A stretch of DNA of 64,000 nt from positions 310,001 through 374,000 of the forward strand of contig NZ_JBBUTI010000005.1 in assembly GCF_038066635.1 (NCBI RefSeq), in the 5' to 3' direction. A program made the translations under genes and the position numbers. The notes beneath the pieces are model-generated. The model saw only the letters and a program-made list of their open reading frames with translations. It had not been told where the DNA came from and ran no database searches. Of this stretch, positions 8,638 to 17,793 are shown in pieces; positions within the stretch are counted from its first letter, which is position 1, and every line of letters begins with the position of its first letter. The DNA comes from Ideonella margarita (GTDB lineage: Bacteria > Pseudomonadota > Gammaproteobacteria > Burkholderiales > Burkholderiaceae_C).

Positions 8638-8838
8638 ATGAACATCATCTCCGCCACCCTGGGTGCCCTGCGCACCGCCCTTGTCAACGCCCCGAGCACC
8701 GACGAACGCTACCTGGCCGATGCCCGCGATGTGGGCGACCTCGAGCGCCGCATGCGCGAGCTCGACGACCGCCACCGCCTGGACGCCGCCGGCAACCTGT
8801 ATCCGCTGTGGATCTACCCGGCCGGCAGCGGCCGCTGA
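8638..8838 (+). CDS. DUF3563-family small protein
   Basis: A 66-residue protein, starting MNIISATLGALRTAL. The core YLADARDVGDLERRMRELD matches the short DUF3563 family, which is common in Burkholderiales and has no known function. In these proteins an amphipathic N-terminal helix precedes the conserved 'YLA-x-A-x-D-x-x-DLERRMR' block. I place the start at 8638 because the upstream in-frame residues are proline- and arginine-rich and lack family resemblance. It has its own intergenic region upstream and converges on paaZ with a 14-base gap, so it is probably a single-gene unit. Confidence 0.72.
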   Translation: MNIISATLGALRTALVNAPSTDERYLADARDVGDLERRMRELDDRHRLDAAGNLYPLWIYPAGSGR

Positions 8839-8852
8839 TCTGAAGAGGCCGC

Positions 8853-10925
8853 TCAGGCCCGCTTCATCACCAGCGTGAGGATGTCGTAGCTGGCTACCAG
8901 CTCGTCATGCTGGTTGCTCACCTCCACGTCCCACGCCACCACGCCCTGGCCACGGCCCTGCTCGTCGACGCGCAAGCGGTCGATCTTGCGCTTGGCCGTG
9001 AGGCGTGCGCGGATGGTGTCGCCAATCGCCACCGGCTTCACGAAGCGCAGGGTGTCGAGGCCGTAATTGGCGAGCACCGGCCCAGGCGCCGGGCTGACGA
9101 ACAGGCCCGCCGCCGCCGACAGCACGAAGTAGCCGTGGGCGATGCGCTGGCCGAACTGCGTGTCCTTCGCCGCGATGGCGTCGAAGTGCATGTAGAAATA
9201 GTCGCCCGAGATACCGCCGAAGTTGACGATGTCAGCCTCGCTCACGGTGCGGCGGTGCGTCAGCAGGCTTTCGCCGATCTGCAGGTCTTCAAAGTGCCTG
9301 CGGAAGGGGTGCACCTCGGTCTCGATGCGCGCGCCACCGCGCACGTATTCACCGGTGACCGCCGCCACCATGGTCGGTGAGCCCTGCACCGCCGTGCGCT
9401 GCAGGTAGTGCTTGACGGCCCGCGTGCCGCCCAGCTCCTCGCCCCCGCCGGCGCGGCCGGGTCCGCCGTGCTTCAACTGCGGCAGCGGGCTGCCGTGGCC
9501 GGTTGATTCCACGGCTGCGTCGCGGTCGAGCACCAGCACACGGCCATGCAGAGCGGCCACCTCGGGCACCACGCGCGCCGCAATGGCGGGCGTCTTGGTG
9601 ATGAGTGAGCCGACAAGGCTGCCCTCGCCCCGGCCCGCCAGCGCGATGGCTTCGTCCAGGTCGTCATAGGCCATCAGCGTGCTGACCGGGCCAAACGCCT
9701 CGATGTGATGCACCAGGCTGCCCGCCGAACCCGGCTGGCGGGCCAGCAGCAGCGTGGGCGCAAAGAACGCGCCGTGCTCGGTGCCTGCACCGACCAGCGG
9801 CAAATCCGAGCTGCCGCCGAGCAGCAGTTCGGCATGCTCACGCAGTTGCGCCACACGCTCAGCCACGTCGGCCTGCTGGGCGTGCGAGGCCAGTGCGCCC
9901 ATGGTCACGCCGTCCAAGCCCGGGTCACCGGCCACCACCTTGGCCAGGCGCGCCTTCAATTGCGTCACAACCGCATCCACCTGCTGGCGCGGCACGATGG
10001 CGCGCCGGATGGCCGTGCACTTCTGGCCGGCCTTGGCCGTCATTTCACGGGCCACCTCGCGCACGAACAGCGCGAACTCGGGGTCGTCGGGCGTCACGTC
10101 GGGGGCGAGGATGGCGCAGTTCAGCGAATCGGCCTCGGCATTGAACGGCACCGAGCGCGCCACCAGGTTCGGATGCACCCGCAGCCGGGCTGCGGTGTCG
10201 GCCGAGCCGGTGAAGGTGACCACATCCGAGCCGGTCAGGCGGTCCAGCAAATCACCCGTGCCGCCAATGACCAACTGCAGCGCGCCCGCCGGCAGCAAGC
10301 CACTCTGCTCCATCAGGCGCACCAGCGCTTCGGTGACATAGCTGGTGGCGCTGGCAGGCTTGCCGATGCACGGCATGCCGGCGAGGAACGACGGTGCGAA
10401 CCTCTCGAGCAGGCCCCAGATGGGAAAGTTGAAGGCGTTGATGTGCACCGCCACACCGCGGCGCGGCACGAGCACGTGCGTGCCCACAAAGCCGCCCTGC
10501 TTGCCGAGCTGCAGCACCGGGCCTTCATGCACCACGTTGCTGCTGGGCAGCTCGCCCGAGCCCATGCTGGCGTAGGCGAACAAGGTGCCTGCGCCGCCCT
10601 CGATGTCGATCCAGCTGTCGGCCCGCGTGGCGCCGGTGTGGGCCGAGATGGCGTAGAGCGCTTCCTTGTGGGCCAGCAGATACTTGCCCAGCGCCTTGAG
10701 GATCTGCGCGCGCTGCTGGAAGTTCAGCGCCAGCAGGGCCGGCAAGCCCACCGTGCGGGCGTGGTGCAGGCCGGCTTCAAAGTCGGGCGATTCGACGTGC
10801 GTGTGGGCCACCACCCGGCCATTCACGGCGCTGCGCAGCACTTGGGCGGCCTGGCTGCCCACCCACTGGCCAGCGATGAAGCTCTGCAGTTGCAGCGGGG
10901 CGGAGTGGATGATGGCGTCGCTCAT
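8853..10925 (-). CDS. paaZ: PaaZ: oxepin-CoA hydrolase / 3-oxo-5,6-dehydrosuberyl-CoA semialdehyde dehydrogenase
   Basis: A 690-residue bifunctional enzyme of aerobic phenylacetate breakdown. The first about 520 residues are an NAD(P)-dependent aldehyde dehydrogenase with AFNFPIWGLLERF and the catalytic cysteine at residue 303 in KAGQKCTAIRR. The last about 150 residues are a MaoC-type hydratase (VSEADIVNFGGISGDYFYMH, IAHGYFVLSAAAG), which opens the oxepin-CoA ring. Both domains look intact. The start at 10925 follows a 31-base gap from paaJ; the frame runs open further upstream but into paaJ. It is the last gene of the eight-gene paa operon and acts in the cytoplasm directly after the epoxidase and isomerase steps. 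The isomerase gene paaG is not in the window. Confidence 0.95.
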   Translation of the reverse strand: MSDAIIHSAPLQLQSFIAGQWVGSQAAQVLRSAVNGRVVAHTHVESPDFEAGLHHARTVGLPALLALNFQQRAQILKALGKYLLAHKEALYAISAHTGATRADSWIDIEGGAGTLFAYASMGSGELPSSNVVHEGPVLQLGKQGGFVGTHVLVPRRGVAVHINAFNFPIWGLLERFAPSFLAGMPCIGKPASATSYVTEALVRLMEQSGLLPAGALQLVIGGTGDLLDRLTGSDVVTFTGSADTAARLRVHPNLVARSVPFNAEADSLNCAILAPDVTPDDPEFALFVREVAREMTAKAGQKCTAIRRAIVPRQQVDAVVTQLKARLAKVVAGDPGLDGVTMGALASHAQQADVAERVAQLREHAELLLGGSSDLPLVGAGTEHGAFFAPTLLLARQPGSAGSLVHHIEAFGPVSTLMAYDDLDEAIALAGRGEGSLVGSLITKTPAIAARVVPEVAALHGRVLVLDRDAAVESTGHGSPLPQLKHGGPGRAGGGEELGGTRAVKHYLQRTAVQGSPTMVAAVTGEYVRGGARIETEVHPFRRHFEDLQIGESLLTHRRTVSEADIVNFGGISGDYFYMHFDAIAAKDTQFGQRIAHGYFVLSAAAGLFVSPAPGPVLANYGLDTLRFVKPVAIGDTIRARLTAKRKIDRLRVDEQGRGQGVVAWDVEVSNQHDELVASYDILTLVMKRA

Positions 10926-10956
10926 GATGGGGTTCCTGCAGGGGTGTTCAAAGGGG

Positions 10957-12159
10957 TCAGACGCGCTCGATGGCCAGCGCAATGCCTTGGCCCACGCCAA
11001 TGCACATCGTCACCAGCGCGCGGCGCCCGCCGCTGCGCTCCAGCTGCCGCAGCGCTGTCAGCGCCAGTCGGGCACCGGATGCGCCCAGCGGGTGGCCAAT
11101 GGCAATGGCGCCGCCGTTGGGGTTGACGCGGTGGTCGTCATCCGCAAGGCCGAGCTGACGCGTCACGGCCAGGCCCTGCGCGGCAAAGGCCTCGTTCAGC
11201 TCGATCACGTCGAGCGACGACAGCTCCCAGCCAATGCGGGCCAGCAGCTTGCGCGTGGCCGGCGCCGGGCCAATGCCCATGATGCGCGGCGGCACGCCCA
11301 CCACCGCGGCGCCCACCACCCGGCCGCGCGGGGCCAGTTGGTAGCGCTTCACCGCCGCATCGGATGCCAGCAGCAGCGCCACGGCGCCGTCGTTCACGCC
11401 GCTGGCATTGCCGGCCGTCACGCTGCCGTCGGGCCGCACCACGCCCTTGAGGCGGGTCAGTTGCTCCAGCGTGGTGTCGGGCCGGGGGTGTTCGTCCTGG
11501 CGCACCACCACCGGCTCGCCCTTGGCGCGGGGCAGCGTGACGGGGGTGATCTCGCCATCGAAGAAGCCGGCCGCATGCGCGGCTGCCCAGCGTTGCTGCG
11601 AGCGCAGCGCGAAGGCGTCCTGGTCGGCCCGTCCGATGCCAAATTCCTGCGCCACGTTCTCGGCCGTCTCAGGCATCGAATCAATGCCGTGGGCGGCCTT
11701 CATCAGCGGGTTCACGAAGCGCCAGCCGATGGTGGTGTCTTCGACCTTGGCCTCACGCGAAAACGCGCTGGTGGCCTTGGCCATGACAAAGGGCGCGCGG
11801 CTCATGCTTTCCACACCGCCGGCGATCATCAGGTCGGCCTCACCGGCATTGATCTGGCGGGCGGCCATGGCCACGGCGTCCAGGCCCGAGCCGCACAGGC
11901 GGTTCACGGTGCCGCCGGGCACATCCACCGACAGGCCCGCCAGCAGCGCGGCCATGCGGGCCACGTTGCGGTTGTCTTCGCCGGCCTGGTTGGCGCAGCC
12001 GTACAGCACATCATCGATGGCTGACCAATCGAGCGCGGCGTGGCGCTCTTTCAGCGCACGCAGGGGCATGGCGGCCAGGTCATCGGTGCGCACGCCGGAG
12101 AGCGCGCCGCCGTAGCGACCAAAGGGGGTGCGGGTGCCGTCAATGATCCAGGCGGTCAT
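10957..12159 (-). CDS. paaJ: 3-oxoadipyl-CoA/3-oxo-5,6-dehydrosuberyl-CoA thiolase
   Basis: A 400-residue thiolase of the PaaJ/PcaF type. It splits 3-oxoadipyl-CoA to succinyl-CoA and acetyl-CoA and, in the phenylacetate route, also the C8 3-oxo intermediate. The nucleophilic cysteine is C89 in VNRLCGSG; H356 in IAIGHPLGASG and C386 in TMCIGVGQG complete the active site. The RVNPNGGAIAIGHP block is typical. It lies between paaE (27-base gap) and paaZ (31-base gap). PcaF of the protocatechuate pathway is nearly identical in sequence, so the name rests on the operon context. Confidence 0.94.
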   Translation of the reverse strand: MTAWIIDGTRTPFGRYGGALSGVRTDDLAAMPLRALKERHAALDWSAIDDVLYGCANQAGEDNRNVARMAALLAGLSVDVPGGTVNRLCGSGLDAVAMAARQINAGEADLMIAGGVESMSRAPFVMAKATSAFSREAKVEDTTIGWRFVNPLMKAAHGIDSMPETAENVAQEFGIGRADQDAFALRSQQRWAAAHAAGFFDGEITPVTLPRAKGEPVVVRQDEHPRPDTTLEQLTRLKGVVRPDGSVTAGNASGVNDGAVALLLASDAAVKRYQLAPRGRVVGAAVVGVPPRIMGIGPAPATRKLLARIGWELSSLDVIELNEAFAAQGLAVTRQLGLADDDHRVNPNGGAIAIGHPLGASGARLALTALRQLERSGGRRALVTMCIGVGQGIALAIERV

Positions 12160-12186
12160 GGCAGGTCTTTCAATCGGTGAACAGGG

Positions 12187-13284
12187 TCAGCGGGCATCAA
12201 AGCTCAACACCACGCGGGCACTGAGCGGATGGGCCTGGCAGGTGAGCACGAAGCCGGCGGCCACCTCGGCGGCATCCAGCGCAAAGTTGCGCGCCATGCG
12301 CACCTCGCCCTCCAGCACCTTGGCGCGGCAGGTGCCGCAAACACCAGAGGTGCAGGAGAACGGCAATTCAAGACCGGCCGCGCTGGCGCAATCCAGCACG
12401 CTGGGCTGGTCCTTGCTGAACACGACTTCGCGGGTCAGGCCGTCGCGGATCAGCGTGATGCGCGACTCGGTGGCATCACCGGGCAACGCCTGATGCATCA
12501 CGGCACCTGGTGCGCTCCCCACACCACCACCCTGCCCCGGCGCCACGCCGAAGCGCTCGATGTGCACGCGCTCAGGCGCCACACCGGCGGCCAGCAAGGC
12601 GGCTTCGGCTTCATCGTTCATCTGGAACGGGCCGCAGATGAAGGCATGGTCGATGTGGGCTGCGGGTGCCACCGAACTCAGAAACTCGGCGAGCTTGTCG
12701 CGGTTCATCAGGCCGTGGTTGAGCGGTGCGTCGGTGGGCTCGTCACTGAAGACGTGGTGCAGCGACAAGCGTGTGAGGTACCGGTTCTTCAGGTCCTCCA
12801 GCTCTTCCTTGAACATCGTCGACTGCAACATGCGGTTGCCGTAGATGAGCGTGAAGCGGCTGAGTGGTTCGCGCGCCAGCACGGTCTTCATGATCGACAG
12901 GATGGGCGTGATGCCGCTGCCGCCCGCCACCCCGAGGAAGTGCCGGCGGGCCTGCGGCTCGATCGGCACGAAGAAGCGGCCTTGCGGCGCCATCACCTGC
13001 AGGCTGTCGCCGGGTTGCAGGTGCTCGTGGATCCAGTTCGAGAACAGGCCGCCGCGCACCTTGCGCACACCCACGCGCAGCTCGCCGTCATCCACGCCGG
13101 CGCAGATGGAGTACGAGCGGCGCAGGTCTTGCCCGTCAATCGTGTGGCGCAAGGTCAGGTACTGGCCCTGGGTGAAGCCGAAGGTGTCGCGCAGCGCTTC
13201 GGGCACGGCGAAGCTGACGATGCGGCCTTCGGTGGTGTCGGCGCTGACGGACTTGACCGTCAGGGCATGGAACAAGGGGCTCAT
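12187..13284 (-). CDS. paaE: PaaE: reductase subunit of the phenylacetyl-CoA 1,2-epoxidase
   Basis: A 365-residue flavoprotein that passes electrons from NADPH to the diiron subunit PaaA. The N-terminal FAD domain contains RSYSICAG, the NAD(P) domain contains GVAGGSGITPILSIMK and YGNRMLQSTMF, and a C-terminal plant-type [2Fe-2S] ferredoxin domain carries the cysteine set CTSGVCGTC plus a later Cys (FVLTCQAHP). Order FNR-like then ferredoxin is the PaaE arrangement. The start MSPLFHALTVKSV at 13284 gives a normal length; longer versions would run into paaD. The gap to paaD is 16 bases. Confidence 0.94.
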   Translation of the reverse strand: MSPLFHALTVKSVSADTTEGRIVSFAVPEALRDTFGFTQGQYLTLRHTIDGQDLRRSYSICAGVDDGELRVGVRKVRGGLFSNWIHEHLQPGDSLQVMAPQGRFFVPIEPQARRHFLGVAGGSGITPILSIMKTVLAREPLSRFTLIYGNRMLQSTMFKEELEDLKNRYLTRLSLHHVFSDEPTDAPLNHGLMNRDKLAEFLSSVAPAAHIDHAFICGPFQMNDEAEAALLAAGVAPERVHIERFGVAPGQGGGVGSAPGAVMHQALPGDATESRITLIRDGLTREVVFSKDQPSVLDCASAAGLELPFSCTSGVCGTCRAKVLEGEVRMARNFALDAAEVAAGFVLTCQAHPLSARVVLSFDAR

Positions 13285-13300
13285 GGCGTGGGGGCTCCAC

Positions 13301-13876
13301 TCAAATCGGTTTGAAGTGCTCGAAGGGCTCACGGCAGGACAGGCAGCGATACAGGGCCTTGCAGGCGGTGGAGCCGAAGGCGGACAAGCGTTCGGTGTTG
13401 GTGCTGTCGCAGCGCGGGCATGCCAGCGCTGAAGCGGGCGCTGCGCCAAGGCTGCCGAGGCGCACGTCAACCGACCTCGCTGCTGACTGCGCCAGGCCGC
13501 CCACCAGGTGCATCGGCACACGCACCTCGCCGCCCACCGGGCCGGGGGGCGCAATGCCGTAGGCGCGCAGCTTGTCGCGGCCGGCGGGGCTGATCCAGTC
13601 GGTGGTCCAGGCAGGCGCGCGCTGCATGCGCACCAGGGCCGGGCCGAGGCCGGCGGCGTCGAGCGCGGCCAGCACGCTCTCGGTGATGACTTCGGTGGCG
13701 GGGCAGCCGCTGTAGGTGGGCGTCAGCACCACGGTGAGCTGGCCGTCGTGGGCCATCTCCACGTCACGCACGATGCCGAGGTCACACACGGAGATCGCGG
13801 GCACCTCGGGGTCGGGCACCTCGGCCAGCACCGCCCAGGCGGCCTGCGTGCGCGTGTGCAGCTCGGCGCCGCACAT
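13301..13876 (-). CDS. paaD: PaaD: assembly/maturation protein of the phenylacetyl-CoA epoxidase
   Basis: A 191-residue protein with an N-terminal DUF59/MIP18-like domain (AEVPDPEVPAISVCDLGIVR, PTYSGCPATEVI) and a C-terminal zinc-ribbon-like tail with CPRC and CLSC pairs (ACPRCDSTNTERLS...YRCLSCREPFEHFK). PaaD is needed for epoxidase activity, probably for Fe-S insertion into PaaE or metal loading; the role is from the family. Its ATG overlaps the paaC stop by one base (TGATG), which fixes the start and suggests translational coupling. Confidence 0.92.
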   Translation of the reverse strand: MCGAELHTRTQAAWAVLAEVPDPEVPAISVCDLGIVRDVEMAHDGQLTVVLTPTYSGCPATEVITESVLAALDAAGLGPALVRMQRAPAWTTDWISPAGRDKLRAYGIAPPGPVGGEVRVPMHLVGGLAQSAARSVDVRLGSLGAAPASALACPRCDSTNTERLSAFGSTACKALYRCLSCREPFEHFKPI

Positions 13877-14721
13877 CACCAGGCGCCTCCGGGGAAGCTG
13901 CGTGGCAGGTGCTGCATCTCGGCCAGCAGGAAGCCCATGTGTTCGCTGTGCACGCCGCGGCGGCCGGTGCTGCGGAAGGTGGACGGTGCAGGCACGGTCA
14001 ACTGTGCCTCGGCCAGCACCGCCAGCAGCGCCGCTTCGCACGCCGCCTTCAACTGCGACGACGCCGGGCCGAGACCGGATTCGACCGCGGCGTCGTCCAC
14101 TGCGTCGTCTTCGAACAGCTCGGGCACATAGCGCCACAGCCGGTCCAGGGCCTGCTGCGTGCGGCGGGCCGATTCGGCCGTGCCGTCACCCAGGCGCACC
14201 ACCCAGTCGGCGGCATGCTGCTGGTGATAGCGCGCTTCTTTCACGGCCTTGCCGGCGATGCCGGCGAGCTCTTCGTTGCTGCTGTCAGCCAGGTGTTGCC
14301 ACATGGCCAGCAGCCAGGTTGAGACCACCAGATTGCGCAGCACGGTGAAAGCGAAATCAGGGCGGCCGGCCAGGCCGTTCGGCAACTCCACCAGCGTCGG
14401 GTTGCGGTAGTCGCGCTCATCACGCAGGAAGGCCAGCTGATCTTCGTCGAGCACCGCCCCACCGGTGACGTCCGCCACGCGCTGGCCTGCCAGCGTCAGC
14501 ACGGCACGCGCCTGGCCGATCAGATCAAGCGCCATGTTGGTCAGCGCGATGTCTTCTTCCAGCACCGGCGCATGGCCGCACCATTCAGACAGGCGCTGGG
14601 TGAGGATCAGCATGGTGTCGGCCAGGCGCAGCAGGTACTGCACCGAAGCGTCCGCCGGCACGCCGATGGAGGGCACCTGGGCACCTGCAACCACGGCGGA
14701 GGTCAAGGTCGTCGCGCTCAT
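13876..14721 (-). CDS. paaC: PaaC: structural subunit of the phenylacetyl-CoA epoxidase
   Basis: A 281-residue four-helix protein that pairs with PaaA. It resembles PaaA's fold but has a degenerate metal site and stabilises the complex. Recognisable blocks are RLADTMLILTQRLSEWCGHAP, DIALTNMALDLIGQAR, LAFLRDERDYRN and KEARYHQQHAADWV. The start at 14721 overlaps the paaB stop (TGATG) and the stop overlaps the paaD start, so three genes are stitched by one-base overlaps. The C-terminal GRRGVHSEHMGFLLAEMQ is the usual family ending. Confidence 0.94.
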   Translation of the reverse strand: MSATTLTSAVVAGAQVPSIGVPADASVQYLLRLADTMLILTQRLSEWCGHAPVLEEDIALTNMALDLIGQARAVLTLAGQRVADVTGGAVLDEDQLAFLRDERDYRNPTLVELPNGLAGRPDFAFTVLRNLVVSTWLLAMWQHLADSSNEELAGIAGKAVKEARYHQQHAADWVVRLGDGTAESARRTQQALDRLWRYVPELFEDDAVDDAAVESGLGPASSQLKAACEAALLAVLAEAQLTVPAPSTFRSTGRRGVHSEHMGFLLAEMQHLPRSFPGGAW

Positions 14722-15056
14722 CACATGTGGTCCACGGAAGCCGGCAGCTTGTAGAAGGTGGGGTGGCGGTACACCTTGTCTTCGGCCGGGTCGAAGTACA
14801 TGTCCTTGTCGCCCGGGTCGCTGGCCACGATGTGCTCGGAGCGCACCACCCACACGCTCGTGCCTTCCTGGCGGCGGGTGTAGACGTCCCGGGCCATCTG
14901 CACGGCCATCTGCGGGTCGGGCGCATGCAGGCTGCCGCAATGCTTGTGGTCGAGACCGGCCTTGGAGCGCACGAAGACTTCCCAGAGCGGCCATTCCTGG
15001 CTAGCTTGCGGGGCGACGGCAACGGCGGTGTCGCCGGGCTTGGATGATGAGGACAT
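14721..15056 (-). CDS. paaB: PaaB: small subunit of the phenylacetyl-CoA epoxidase
   Basis: A 111-residue protein with the PaaB signature EWPLWEVFVRSKAGLDHKHCGSLHA followed by MARDVYTRRQEG and VWVVRSEHI. PaaB bridges PaaAC heterodimers. About 18 extra residues rich in Ser/Ala/Val precede the conserved part, which is common in this group. The gap from paaA is 45 bases and the stop overlaps paaC by one base. The conserved blocks are listed only in part. Confidence 0.94.
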   Translation of the reverse strand: MSSSSKPGDTAVAVAPQASQEWPLWEVFVRSKAGLDHKHCGSLHAPDPQMAVQMARDVYTRRQEGTSVWVVRSEHIVASDPGDKDMYFDPAEDKVYRHPTFYKLPASVDHM

Positions 15057-15101
15057 GGTGATGCTCGCGTGTCGGCGGACGATGGTGTTCGGGAAGGCGC
15101 T

Positions 15102-16133
15102 TCAGGCCGCCTGGGCGGTGGCCGTGGCCGCGGCTTGTCGGGCAGCCCGTTTGGCAGCGTGGGCCAGCGCAGCCTCACGCACCCAGGCGCCGTCGTCCCA
15201 CGCGGTCACGCGCTCGGCCAGGCGTTCCTGGTTGCACGGGCCGTCGCCGGCAATCACGCGCCAGAACTCGTCCCAGTCGATGTTGCCGAAGTCCCAATGG
15301 CCGCGCGCTTCGTTCCAGCGCAGGTCGGGGTCGGGCAGGCGCACACCGAGCACGGCGGCCTGGTCCACCGCCGCGTCGATGAACTTCTGGCGCAGGGTGT
15401 CGTTGCTGACACGCTTGATGCCCCAGCGCATGCTCTGCGCGCTGTTGGGCGACTGGTCATCCGGCGGGCCGAACATCATGATCGACGGCCACCACCAGCG
15501 GTTCACTGCGTCCTGCACCATGGCCTTCTGCGCCTCGGTGCCCTGCTGCATCATCACCATCAGGCTGTCGTAGCCCTGGCGCTGGTGGAAGCTTTCTTCG
15601 CGGCAGATGCGCACCATGGCGCGGGCGTAGGGCGCGTAGCTGCATCGGCAGATCGGCACCTGGTTCATGATCGCCGCGCCGTCCACCAGCCAGCCGATCA
15701 CGCCCACATCGGCCCAGGTGAGCGTGGGGTAGTTGAAGATCGAGCTGTACTTGGCCTTGCCGGTGTGCAGCGCGTCGAGCATCTGGTCGCGGCTCTGGCC
15801 CAGGGTTTCAGCCGCGGCGTACAGGTACAGGCCGTGCCCACCTTCGTCCTGCACCTTGGCCAGCAGGATGGCCTTGCGCTTGAGCGACGGCGCACGCGTC
15901 ACCCAGTTGCCTTCGGGCAGCATGCCGACGATCTCGCTGTGCGCGTGCTGGCTGATCTGGCGCAGCAGCGTCTTGCGGTAGTGATCGGGCATCCAGTCCT
16001 TGGCCTCGATGAACTCGCCGGCGTCAATGCGCGCATCAAACGCCGCCTGCCGTCCGAGGTCATCGGCGGAGCGCACGGCTGCGGGGTTGTCGCCGGGCTC
16101 TTTGCCGAGCGTGTCCATCGCCTGGGTGTACAT
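15102..16133 (-). CDS. paaA: PaaA: catalytic diiron subunit of the phenylacetyl-CoA epoxidase
   Basis: A 343-residue oxygenase subunit that epoxidises the aromatic ring of phenylacetyl-CoA. The two ExxH iron-ligand motifs of this ferritin-like fold are seen in KVQDEGGHGLYLYAAAE and REESFHQRQGYDSL. NWVTRAPSLKRKAILLAK and RWWWPSIMMFGPPD are standard PaaA blocks. The last 20 residues are an Ala-rich tail. It is the second gene of the operon, 40 bases behind paaH. Confidence 0.95.
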   Translation of the reverse strand: MYTQAMDTLGKEPGDNPAAVRSADDLGRQAAFDARIDAGEFIEAKDWMPDHYRKTLLRQISQHAHSEIVGMLPEGNWVTRAPSLKRKAILLAKVQDEGGHGLYLYAAAETLGQSRDQMLDALHTGKAKYSSIFNYPTLTWADVGVIGWLVDGAAIMNQVPICRCSYAPYARAMVRICREESFHQRQGYDSLMVMMQQGTEAQKAMVQDAVNRWWWPSIMMFGPPDDQSPNSAQSMRWGIKRVSNDTLRQKFIDAAVDQAAVLGVRLPDPDLRWNEARGHWDFGNIDWDEFWRVIAGDGPCNQERLAERVTAWDDGAWVREAALAHAAKRAARQAAATATAQAA

Positions 16134-16173
16134 GGTGTGTCCTTGTCAGCGTTTGAACGAGATGGGCCGGCCG

Positions 16174-17763
16174 TCAGGCGGCCGCTGGATGAAGCACCTG
16201 CCCGGTCAGGGCGGCACGGGTGAGGCGGGGTGCGCGGCGGTAACGCGCATCGCCGTAATGCTGGTGCAGGTGGGTGAGCACCTGCACGATCCGGATGGCC
16301 CCGAGGCTGTCGGCCCAGGCCAGCGGGCCGCGCGGGTAGGCGGTGCCCAGGCGCATGCCGGTGTCGATGTCGGCGGCGGTGGTGCCGGTCCAGGTCATCA
16401 CGTCGGCCGCCTCATTGGCCAGACAAGCCACGGTGCGCATCACGCCCAGGCCGGCCACGTCGTCTAGGCCCAGCAGTGCGATGTTGGCCAGCGCCAGCAG
16501 GCCGGCCAGCGCGTCCAGCCCGGCACCGTCAGCCTGCGAGCTGGTGGCGCCCAGCGTGGTGGTGCTGGCGTAATCCAGGGCCAGGTCGAGCAGCAGCACG
16601 GGCCGCTGGTGTTGCTGGGCGCAGTCCGCCGCCGTTCGGCCGTCGGTCAGGCCCACCAGCGCCTCGCCCAGCGCGAGCATGCCGGCAGGCACTTCGGCGT
16701 CTGGCACCAGCACCGCGCCGGCGGCCTGCAGGCGCAGCAGCAGTGCGGCCAGTGGATGCGCCAGGCCCGAGCCTGATGCAGCAGCCAGCAAGTCAGGCGC
16801 ACATGCCAGGGTGTGGTTGGCCGCCGAAAGCGAAGGCGGCATCACCACATTCGCCGCAGCAGCCACCGCCTCTGGCCGGTAGTCATGGAAGCCCTGACCG
16901 GACTTGCGGCCGAGCAAGCCAGCCCGCACCCGTTCCTGCTGCAGCAGGCTCGGTGCATAGCGGCTGTCAAACGCCGTGGCCTGGAACACCGATTCGGTGA
17001 CTGCCAGGTTGACGTCGTTGCCGATCAGGTCCATCAGCTCGAAAGGCCCGAGCGCAAAGCCGCCGGCTTCACGCATCAGCCGGTCCAGCGTGGCGAAGCT
17101 GGCCAGGCCTTCCGAGGCCAGGCGCAAGGCCTCGGCGTAATACGGCCGGGCCACGCGGTTGACGATGAAGCCGGGCGCATTCGGCGCGGCCACCGGCACC
17201 TTGCCCCAGGCCTTCGACAGCGCCCGCAGCGGGGCCAGCAAGGCCGGGTTGGTGCGCAAGCCGGGGATGATCTCCACCAGCTTCATGCGGGTGGCCGGGT
17301 TGAAGAAGTGCCAGCCCACCACGCGGCCCGGGTGCTGCAGCGCCTGGGCCACGGCGGTGATGGAGATCGACGAGGTGTTGGTGGCCAGCACGGCGTGCGG
17401 CGCGACCAGCGCTTCCAGATCCTTGAACAGGGCCTGCTTGGGCTCCAGCCGCTCGACGATGGCCTCCACCAGCAAGCCGCACGCTGACAGATCCGACAGC
17501 GCGGCCGCGGGTGCAAGGCGGGCGAGCACCGCGTCGCGCTCGGCGTCGGTGAGCTTGCCACGGTGCACGGCGCCGGCCAGGTCATCGCCGATGCGCGCCA
17601 CGGCGCGCTCCGCAGCCCCGGCCTGCATGTCGAACAGCCACACGGGGTGGCCGGCCTGCGCGGCCAACTGGGCGATGCCCGCCCCCATGGCGCCAGCGCC
17701 AATCACGCCAACGGGCGTGCCGGGATGCAATGCGGGGCTGTCAGGTGAGTGTTCTGTGGGCAT
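16174..17763 (-). CDS. paaH: PaaH: 3-hydroxyacyl-CoA dehydrogenase
   Basis: A 529-residue NAD-dependent enzyme that oxidises 3-hydroxyadipyl-CoA to 3-oxoadipyl-CoA, the substrate of PaaJ. The Rossmann loop GVIGAGAMGAGIAQ lies near residue 20; NTSSISITAVAQAL and VGWHFFNPATRMKLVEI carry the catalytic His region, and LLGRKSGQGFHDY closes the first C-terminal domain. The remaining about 200 residues are a second, more divergent copy of the C-terminal domain, as usual for the long PaaH form. It is the first gene of the operon, with a perfect 22-bp palindrome 8 bases before the ATG. Confidence 0.94.
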   Translation of the reverse strand: MPTEHSPDSPALHPGTPVGVIGAGAMGAGIAQLAAQAGHPVWLFDMQAGAAERAVARIGDDLAGAVHRGKLTDAERDAVLARLAPAAALSDLSACGLLVEAIVERLEPKQALFKDLEALVAPHAVLATNTSSISITAVAQALQHPGRVVGWHFFNPATRMKLVEIIPGLRTNPALLAPLRALSKAWGKVPVAAPNAPGFIVNRVARPYYAEALRLASEGLASFATLDRLMREAGGFALGPFELMDLIGNDVNLAVTESVFQATAFDSRYAPSLLQQERVRAGLLGRKSGQGFHDYRPEAVAAAANVVMPPSLSAANHTLACAPDLLAAASGSGLAHPLAALLLRLQAAGAVLVPDAEVPAGMLALGEALVGLTDGRTAADCAQQHQRPVLLLDLALDYASTTTLGATSSQADGAGLDALAGLLALANIALLGLDDVAGLGVMRTVACLANEAADVMTWTGTTAADIDTGMRLGTAYPRGPLAWADSLGAIRIVQVLTHLHQHYGDARYRRAPRLTRAALTGQVLHPAAA

Positions 17764-17771
17764 GACAATTA

Positions 17772-17793
17772 ATTAACCGACCGGTCGGTTAAT
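17772..17793. promoter_or_regulatory. Probable PaaR-type operator of the paa operon
   Basis: A perfect 22-bp palindrome with arms attaaccgacc and ggtcggttaat. The centre accgaccggtcggt is the kind of site bound by TetR-family regulators, and PaaR of this family is known to control paa genes in beta-proteobacteria. It overlaps the -10 end and the expected start point of the promoter, as expected for a repressor relieved by phenylacetyl-CoA. No paaR gene is in the window; I found no second copy of this site before paaA, paaE, paaJ or paaZ. Confidence 0.82.

Noticed and set aside
9705..11126. A 473-codon plus-strand frame over paaZ and the end of paaJ
   Set aside because: It lies opposite clearly conserved PaaZ and PaaJ domains and has a His/Arg/Gln-rich shadow composition.
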